Source: Leptidea sinapis (taxonomy: Eukaryota; Arthropoda; Insecta; Lepidoptera; Pieridae). Taken from it: 64,000 bases of DNA. Location: positions 1,860,001-1,924,000 of the forward strand of contig NC_066311.1 in NCBI RefSeq assembly GCF_905404315.1, given 5' to 3'. This document shows positions 62,201 through 64,000 of this stretch, one piece after another. A program made the translations under genes and the position numbers. The notes below the pieces were generated by a model, which saw nothing but the letters and a program-made list of their open reading frames with translations, did no database searches and had not been told where the DNA came from. Position 1 is the first letter of the stretch. Each line of letters begins with the position of its first letter.

Positions 62201-63729
62201 GTAGATCTTCTCTCCGTCCAGGAAGTACGCGCTGGCCAGACAGTTGAGCGCGGCCGAGCGCACGGCGTTGTCTCGGTCCCCGATGTGTCGCGCCAGCTCC
62301 TTGAGCGCCGCGTTGTGTTGTGACCATGACCCACCTGTCCGATGCTGCGGTAGATCTTCTCTCCGTCCAGGAAGTACGCGCTGGCCAGACAGTTGAGCGC
62401 GGCCGAGCGCACGGCGTTGTCTCGGTCCCCGATGTGTCGCGCCAGCTCCTTGAGCGCCGCGTTGTGTTGTGACCATGACCCACCTGTCCGATGCTGCGGT
62501 AGATCTTCTCTCCGTCCAGGAAGTACGCGCTGGCCAGACAGTTGAGCGCGGCCGAGCGCACGGCGTTGTCTCGGTCCCCGATGTGTCGCGCCAGCTCCTT
62601 GAGCGCCGCGTTGTGTTGTGACCATGACCCACCTGTCCGATGCTGCGGTAGATCTTCTCTCCGTCCAGGAAGTACGCGCTGGCCAGACAGTTGAGCGCGG
62701 CCGAGCGCACGGCGTTGTCTCGGTCCCCGATGTGTCGCGCCAGCTCCTTGAGCGCCGCGTTGTGTTGTGACCATGACCCACCTGTCCGATGCTGCGGTAG
62801 ATCTTCTCTCCGTCCAGGAAGTACGCGCTGGCCAGACAGTTGAGCGCGGCCGAGCGCACGGCGTTGTCTCGGTCCCCGATGTGTCGCGCCAGCTCCTTGA
62901 GCGTCGCGTTGTGTTGTGACCATGACCCACCTGTCCGATGCTGCGGTAGATCTTCTCTCCGTCCAGGAAGTACGCGCTGGCCAGACAGTTGAGCGCGGCC
63001 GAGCGCACGGCGTTGTCTCGGTCCCCGATGTTTCGCGCCAGCTCCTTGAGCGCCGCGTTGTGTTGTGACCATGACCCACCTGTCCGATGCTGCGGTAGAT
63101 CTTCTCTCCGTCCAGGAAGTACGCGCTGGCCAGACAGTTGAGCGCGGCCGAGCGCACGGCGTTGTCTCGGTCCCCGATGTGTCGCGCCAGCTCCTTGAGC
63201 GCCGCGTTGTGTTGTGACCATGACCCACCTGTCCGATGCTGCGGTAGATCTTCTCTCCGTCCAGGAAGTACGCGCTGGCCAGACAGTTGAGCGCGGCCGA
63301 GCGCACGGCGTTGTCTCGGTCCCCGATGTGTCGCGCCAGCTCCTTGAGCGCCGCGTTGTGTTGTGACCATGACCCACCTGTCCGATGCTGCGGTAGATCT
63401 TCTCTCCGTCCAGGAAGTACGCGCTGGCCAGACAGTTGAGCGCGGCCGAGCGCACGGCGTTGTCTCGGTCCCCGATGTGTCGCGCCAGCTCCTTGAGCGC
63501 CGCGTTGTGTTGTGACCATGACCCACCTGTCCGATGCTGCGGTAGATCTTCTCTCCGTCCAGGAAGTACGCGCTGGCCAGACAGTTGAGCGCGGCCGAGC
63601 GCACGGCGTTGTCTCGGTCCCCGATGTGTCGCGCCAGCTCCTTGAGCGCGGCGCCGGAGCTCACGCCGCCTCCGGCCATCACCGCCGACCCGTGCGTCTC
63701 CATCAGGTGGTTGATGCAGTCCAGGCATT
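38092..63729 (-). CDS. msps: Mini spindles (XMAP215/ch-TOG/CKAP5 family), 3' part, 14 exons
   Basis: Processive microtubule plus-end polymerase of spindles and centrosomes. Exons in order are 63527-63729, 54698-54832, 54172-54275, 53258-53428, 52772-52913, 50929-51111, 47302-47480, 45423-45650, 43803-43926, 42937-43125, 40825-40978, 39521-39588, 38580-38711 and 38092-38202. All phases agree, giving 706 residues plus TAG. Order: end of TOG4 (IGDRDNAVRSAALNCLASAY, then LSDKDLSLLEERIKR), an acidic/Pro-rich linker, TOG5-type HEAT helices (ALHQISVAIQSGRSAALA onward; TALLCALVSLLHDSIAD; TVKTLVHTLVKSKG), then HEELAHILKRIGSQEHKKEA, NSSFYFRNFVERGLSEV and a Ser-rich C-terminus. TOG1-3 lie beyond the window end. 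The 63527 exon is followed by 30 partial tandem copies of itself in the intron. Identity comes from domain order and family residues. Confidence 0.95.
38350..38515 (+). pseudogene. LINE reverse-transcriptase fragment
   Basis: The + frame reads FLGITLDSSLEWYTHISTLP and AVFAVKKIRSLSDVETARIV, the thumb region of a Jockey-type reverse transcriptase. It is truncated at both ends, within the last msps intron and antisense to the gene. Confidence 0.65.
38580..38711 (-). CDS. msps: msps exon: Ser/Thr-rich C-terminal segment
   Basis: The acceptor is atttttcag and the donor is CTAGAG|gtaaca. It reads AKAGLKIESSTSPSSHTPTA then RTLADSNDNALPRPHSIDPQ. A LINE fragment (about 38350-38515) lies beyond its donor. 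Confidence 0.87.
39521..39588 (-). CDS. msps: msps exon: short C-terminal exon
   Basis: 68 bases between acceptor ttgctttag and donor TTGCAG|gtaatg. It reads MDNETDENNTHLVFLEKLRA, matching the family's YLERLK.L segment. Confidence 0.88.
39685..39990 (-). repeat. LINE 3' UTR-like fragment
   Basis: 'ttattttatttatttattgg' followed by 'aagcaaacagcttaa' resembles the tail edge of the LINE at 41110 ('tttatttatttattcatgta' then 'ggaaacaaacag'). There is no coding part. Confidence 0.4.
40040..40345 (-). repeat. ~300 bp dispersed repeat, copy 5 of 9
   Basis: Reverse orientation: 'ctcctatgcaccggatgccg' at the left edge, 'cagctgaacgtcctgctcgt' at the right edge. A + copy follows at 40536, so the two face each other within msps intron DNA. 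Confidence 0.7.
40440..40535. repeat. Half-copy of the 2965-3275 palindromic element
   Basis: 'tttttcgacattttcacagc' and 'atctagacttataattatta' match the arm of the Pax6-intron element. Confidence 0.4.
40536..40803 (+). repeat. ~300 bp dispersed repeat, copy 6 of 9
   Basis: 'gagcaggacgttcagctgat' to 'gcaaaggagcctccctctgg'. It abuts the donor side of the msps exon at 40825, 21 bases away, so the repeat forms the start of the intron. Confidence 0.7.
40825..40978 (-). CDS. msps: msps exon: C-terminal region
   Basis: The acceptor is tcgtcacag and the donor is ACATCG|gtgggt (selected by phase over a second GT four bases later). It reads ERHPDVDIWTYMTNSSFYFR and NFVERGLSEV, matching F.QSYVERGL in ch-TOG. 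Confidence 0.93.
41110..42275 (-). pseudogene. 5'-truncated Jockey-type LINE
   Basis: On the - strand: QGSHLGPLLFNIFINNIDNL and LLYADDNKIF (catalytic YADD motif), then LNKLGNYCLKIFLTINIEKC, later LGVILNSELTFRTHYDHIK, and after a frameshift RRTHRDIIFLYKLLHNIADS. It ends in a TTTA-rich 3' tail at 41110. Frame breaks show it is dead. It lies in the msps intron between 40978 and 42937, in sense orientation to the gene. Confidence 0.75.
42937..43125 (-). CDS. msps: msps exon: C-terminal helical region
   Basis: The acceptor is tctttttag and the donor is CTGCGG|gtatgt. It reads LPRHVHEELAHILKRIGSQE and HKKEALSQLYDLR, matching the conserved IF.KIGS.E.TKEGL.ELY segment after TOG5. Confidence 0.94.
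43168..43345 (+). repeat. ~300 bp dispersed repeat, copy 7 of 9 (truncated)
   Basis: It runs 'gacgtgacgagttgtacgtt' to 'tgcccagtaatttcact'; the right third is missing. It lies 42 bases upstream of the acceptor edge of an msps exon. Confidence 0.65.
43803..43926 (-). CDS. msps: msps exon: TOG5 end
   Basis: The acceptor is cgtttacag and the donor is TTGAAG|gtgatt. It reads TVKTLVHTLVKSKGSSITNH and LYPYLHKVLK, the conserved RTVKT-L-H helix of the family. Confidence 0.92.
43990..44145 (-). repeat. tRNA-derived SINE-like copy
   Basis: On the - strand: A-box-like 'tggctcagttgg', then 'taagagcgctcgg', and B-box-like 'gggttctagcctc'. This is the RNA polymerase III promoter layout of a tRNA-derived SINE. 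It does not fold as a full tRNA gene that I can support. A worn relative is at 44295-44365. Confidence 0.55.
44085..44640. repeat. Partial duplication within a SINE-rich block
   Basis: 'gttcgtaaatcctggtatgt' and the following ~120 bases recur, diverged, from about 44524 ('gttcataaatctttatgtct'). Both copies contain a 'gatc.ac.tta.gg.t.tt' stretch. This suggests two tandem copies of one dispersed element. Confidence 0.4.
44930..45395 (+). pseudogene. C-terminal fragment of the CR1/Jockey-group LINE
   Basis: 'cttggcgttgcgtagagacg' to 'gtggcggtcctccacagtgc' and 'ggaccttcaaaaaaagcgc' match the 3' 450 bases of the LINE copies at 55.7-56.1 kb, in the opposite orientation and with many indels. It ends 28 bases before an msps exon. 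Confidence 0.65.
45423..45650 (-). CDS. msps: msps exon: TOG5
   Basis: The acceptor is ctttccacag and the donor is CCTTACAG|gttagt. It reads ALVSLLHDSIADTNPQYPRF, DLLLKCFWKTLKMITSWEVN and IDYDSVLYKIHLFYKAYPNS. Confidence 0.92.
45870..46030 (-). repeat. Dispersed repeat, partner of 7960-8120
   Basis: Reverse complement of the 7960-8120 block, including 'attatggatttccgcaaaat' and 'ctgaggatgtctcgtgtgga'. Confidence 0.6.
46594..46800. mobile_element. ~205 bp palindromic MITE
   Basis: The left end is ctgagatctatagagcgtac and the right end reversed is ctgagatcgatcgagagtac. Inner arms also pair ('cagactttatttaagtaaa' with 'ttacttacgtga'-type). Copies occur at 8570-9110 and 26990-27150. It is non-coding. 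Confidence 0.65.
46985..47265 (+). pseudogene. LINE C-terminal fragment
   Basis: The + frame reads GRPPTRLTDDLVKIAG and IRWMRAAQDRSSWRSLGEAF, then VQQWTSSG and stop. This common insect LINE C-terminus also matches the far end of the relic at 1-853. It stops 37 bases before the donor of the msps exon at 47302. Confidence 0.65.
47302..47480 (-). CDS. msps: msps exon: TOG5 middle
   Basis: The acceptor is tgcctacag and the donor is TTATTATG|gtacct, chosen because it restores the family spacing (PRTALLCALVSLLHD across the joint). It reads LYETAGCGYQVGEAALVALL and VRVLNNVCVRVLENS. A LINE 3' fragment ends just 36 bases downstream of the donor. Confidence 0.88.
47545..47622 (+). pseudogene. Short CR1/Jockey-group LINE fragment
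   Basis: 'gtgtggcggtcctccacagt' matches 45140-45165. It is the stub of a + copy cut by the - copy that starts at 47623. Confidence 0.5.
47623..50185 (-). pseudogene. Non-LTR retrotransposon (CR1/Jockey group), copy 2
   Basis: Near full-length but broken. The - strand has an endonuclease part (MDLCNIRGLRSNLNAVHFHL, EIVFLGDFNGHHAEW, GSSDHCLSR), an RT part (SSGPDGIPP, GVRSDPSKYRPIA) and a 3' part ending in the 'tatataaaaaaaa' tail. After NRQLLG a deletion removes most of the fingers and joins to DLKPINAGVPQG; the catalytic YADD reads YERD. Several frameshifts are present. It is inside msps intron DNA, sense to the gene. Confidence 0.85.
50457..50755 (-). repeat. ~300 bp dispersed repeat, copy 8 of 9
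   Basis: Reverse orientation: 'aggctcctttgcacagaatg' left, 'tcagctgaacgtcctattcg' right, with the 'gtgccgctcagaa...gagcggcac' pair intact. Confidence 0.7.
50929..51111 (-). CDS. msps: msps exon: TOG5 start
   Basis: The acceptor is tgaattccag and the donor is AATACG|gtaaat. It reads AAIRALHQISVAIQSGRSAA to AAYKYLVGVLNT, aligning with the helices that open TOG5 in ch-TOG. Phase 0 on both sides. Confidence 0.92.
51112..52335. other. msps intron, AT-rich
   Basis: No gene or clear repeat, except possibly a LINE tail near 52165-52225 ('ttttattgtattttactagg'). Confidence 0.4.
52336..52640 (+). pseudogene. LINE C-terminal fragment
   Basis: The + frame reads NCDNHDFDTRNKHKL and RRFGCFYNKFNKMFKANVLR; the DTRNK motif followed by a Lys/Leu-rich helix is typical of Jockey-clade C-termini. 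5'-truncated, antisense to msps. Confidence 0.5.
52772..52913 (-). CDS. msps: msps exon: Pro/Gly/Ala-rich linker
   Basis: The acceptor is attatcttag and the donor is TTGAAT|gtaagt. A GC-rich low-complexity part (APGPAPAPPGPAPLG) precedes DSQLADTIHTIASPDLN, which leads into the TOG5 helices of the next exon. Confidence 0.85.
53258..53428 (-). CDS. msps: msps exon: TOG4-TOG5 linker
   Basis: The acceptor is ttgttacag. It reads SKVVRGPFGLDPELIAQLD to LDIEFLEEPVKTPRATKT. The donor CTAA|gtaatt is forced by phase: reading through gives an immediate in-frame TAA, while splicing two bases before it makes Asn with the next exon. GPFGLDPELI-type sequence is usual between TOG4 and TOG5. Confidence 0.85.
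53495..53615. repeat. Half-copy of the 2965-3275 palindromic element
   Basis: 'cactttgtgttagtgtgc', 'gcattgctcaaatt' and 'tatctggacgtttaaattat' match that element's left arm in reverse order. Confidence 0.5.
54172..54275 (-). CDS. msps: msps exon: acidic/Pro linker
   Basis: The acceptor is gattgcag and the donor is CATCAACC|gtatgt. It reads EPERVITVDTTPGEEYEDEE followed by a Pro-rich end. It ends two bases into a codon that the next exon completes as Pro. Confidence 0.85.
54698..54832 (-). CDS. msps: msps exon: end of TOG4 and linker
   Basis: The acceptor is ttattccag and the donor is GTTGAG|gtatgt. It reads LSDKDLSLLEERIKRAGKTR, the family signature directly after TOG4, then RPVYQLPVE. Phase 0 on both sides. 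Confidence 0.94.
54876..55020 (+). pseudogene. CR1/Jockey-group LINE 3' tail
   Basis: 'ccgatacgacttaggggcct' to 'ctcttatatataaaaaaaaa' matches the last ~145 bases of that family, 43 bases upstream of an msps exon acceptor. Confidence 0.65.
55677..58625 (-). pseudogene. Non-LTR retrotransposon (CR1/Jockey group), copy 3, most complete
   Basis: About 2.95 kb on the - strand. Endonuclease frame 58622-57684 (EIVFLGDFNAHHAEF, LGSSDHCLIRSTVPITRLTR), a middle frame (57665-57246), a reverse transcriptase frame 57309-56383 (SSGPDGIPP, SLDIAKAFDRVWH, GVPQGYVLSPTLFLLHINDM, HCYADDSTGY with the catalytic YADD), and a C-terminal frame 56317-55772 (RPHMEYCFHLWAG, LGTFKKKAYSHLKGRQR). Frameshifts separate the frames, so it is dead but the youngest-looking of the three long copies. 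It lies in the msps intron between the tandem array and the exon at 54698, sense to the gene. Confidence 0.87.
58680..58985 (-). repeat. ~300 bp dispersed repeat, copy 9 of 9
   Basis: Reverse orientation: 'aggctccttcgcacaggatg' left, then 'tagattatgggtaccacaac', to 'gtcccttattttcat' right. It lies between the LINE and the exon-derived array. Confidence 0.7.
59041..63649 (-). repeat. 31-copy, 149 bp tandem array of the msps TOG4 exon end plus its splice donor
   Basis: The landmark 'gatgctgcgg' recurs at 59064, 59212 and then every 149 bases to 63533, making 31 copies; 29 steps equal exactly 4321 bases. On the msps strand each unit is ~126 exon bases (42 codons, AALKELARHIGDRDNAVRSA through YRSIGQ) followed by a splice donor and 23 intron bases (gtgggtcatggtcacaacac...), with no AG acceptor. 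Units are almost identical: differences are seen at 61465, 61497, 62904 and 63032, and several in the terminal 59041-59189 unit, which has a one-base deletion. The msps-strand frames are all open, producing three overlapping ORFs of 1593, 1566 and 1476 codons. The repeated copies should be intronic if the first donor is used. Confidence 0.95.
63527..63729 (-). CDS. msps: msps exon: TOG4 C-terminal HEAT repeats, source of the tandem array
   Basis: The acceptor is cacgatttag and the donor is ATCGGACAG|gtgggt. It reads CLDCINHLMETHGSAVMAGG, then AALKELARHIGDRDNAVRSA and ASAYFLDGEKIYRSIGQ. The last ~123-126 bases plus the donor are repeated downstream. Only this copy is joined to a real acceptor, so I take its donor as the normal one. 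Confidence 0.9.
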
Positions 63730-63829
63730 CTAAATCGTGTTTTTTTTTAAGTTTGACACACTACACATATTATCTTGCCCCAAACTAGGCATAAACCTTT
63801 GCTATGGGTTGCAAGACAACGATATATTC

Positions 63830-63905
63830 ATTACATAAATGTTTGCACCTTCCAAGATTCAAAGCCGGGACCTCTAGATTAGTAGTCAGGGTCACTAACC
63901 ACTTT
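63830..63905 (-). repeat. tRNA-derived SINE-like fragment
   Basis: On the - strand 'ggttagtgaccctgactact' precedes 'agaggtcccggctttgaatc', an A-box/B-box-like layout of a common lepidopteran SINE with a mutated B box. It lies in the msps intron upstream of the TOG4 exon. Confidence 0.5.
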
Positions 63906-64000
63906 TTTATATGGATCCATACCAAAAGATCACCAGACTGCAAGCCACACTGTTTGGTCATTGACCAAATAATCATACTCTTTGATGATGATTTATGGAA

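Noticed and set aside
59041..63649. CRISPR array
   Set aside because: The unit has no short repeat with unique spacers; the whole 149 bases repeat. The host is an insect and the unit codes for TOG4.
58947..63728. Three giant - strand ORFs (1593, 1566, 1476 codons) as new repeat proteins
   Set aside because: They are the three frames of one 149 bp tandem unit derived from the msps exon; each unit includes intron sequence and a splice donor, so long uninterrupted translation is not expected.

Overview
The window is nuclear DNA of an insect, almost certainly a moth or butterfly. Three lines of sequence evidence support this: AT-rich, intron-rich genes; insect-type orthologues (Pax6 with the QYWSRLQ end, an XMAP215/Mini spindles protein, a ZC3H11A-like protein); and dispersed repeats of a kind I know from Lepidoptera (a ~300 bp family whose units begin near 'gacgagcaggacgttcagct', 'accgacttcaaaaaaggagg' repeats, RTE-like 'cagctagt' tails). 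There are no bacterial-style operons. Coding sequence is a small fraction of the 64 kb, and nearly all short ORFs are noise or transposon relics.

Layout. (1) 1-7.1 kb, + strand: the last five coding exons of a Pax6 gene (second part of the linker, homeodomain, C-terminal transactivation region). Its introns contain two different non-LTR retrotransposon relics, a palindromic element and a 1.46 kb inverted-repeat element. (2) 7.1-19 kb: intergenic DNA full of miniature inverted-repeat elements (MITEs), SINE-like units and one truncated LINE. (3) 19.0-30.6 kb, - strand: a complete six-coding-exon ZC3H11A-like gene (549 aa), with three CCCH zinc fingers at the N-terminus and an unusual His-rich GC-rich exon. 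(4) 30.6-38 kb: intergenic, with a decayed Gypsy-type gag and LINE tails. (5) 38.1-63.7 kb, - strand: the last 14 coding exons of mini spindles (msps; XMAP215/ch-TOG/CKAP5), from the end of TOG4 through TOG5 to the C-terminus. All exon phases join perfectly. Two long copies of one LINE family lie in its introns in sense orientation.

The outstanding feature is at 59.04-63.65 kb. The 3' end of the msps TOG4 exon, together with its 5' splice site and the first ~23 bases of the intron, is repeated 31 times head to tail with a 149 bp period and near-perfect identity. It forms an exon-derived satellite that carries 31 consecutive splice donors and no acceptor. All three reading frames of the msps strand are open through essentially the whole array, so three overlapping ORFs of about 1,500 codons appear. 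These are products of the repetition, not new proteins. Because 149 x 3 = 447, use of every third donor would keep the msps frame and add 149 residues each time. Whether the cell always uses the first donor is the main open question.

The three host genes are not functionally linked in any obvious way: a developmental transcription factor, an RNA-export-type zinc-finger protein and a microtubule polymerase. ZC3H11A-like and msps lie head-to-tail on the - strand, and Pax6 converges on them.
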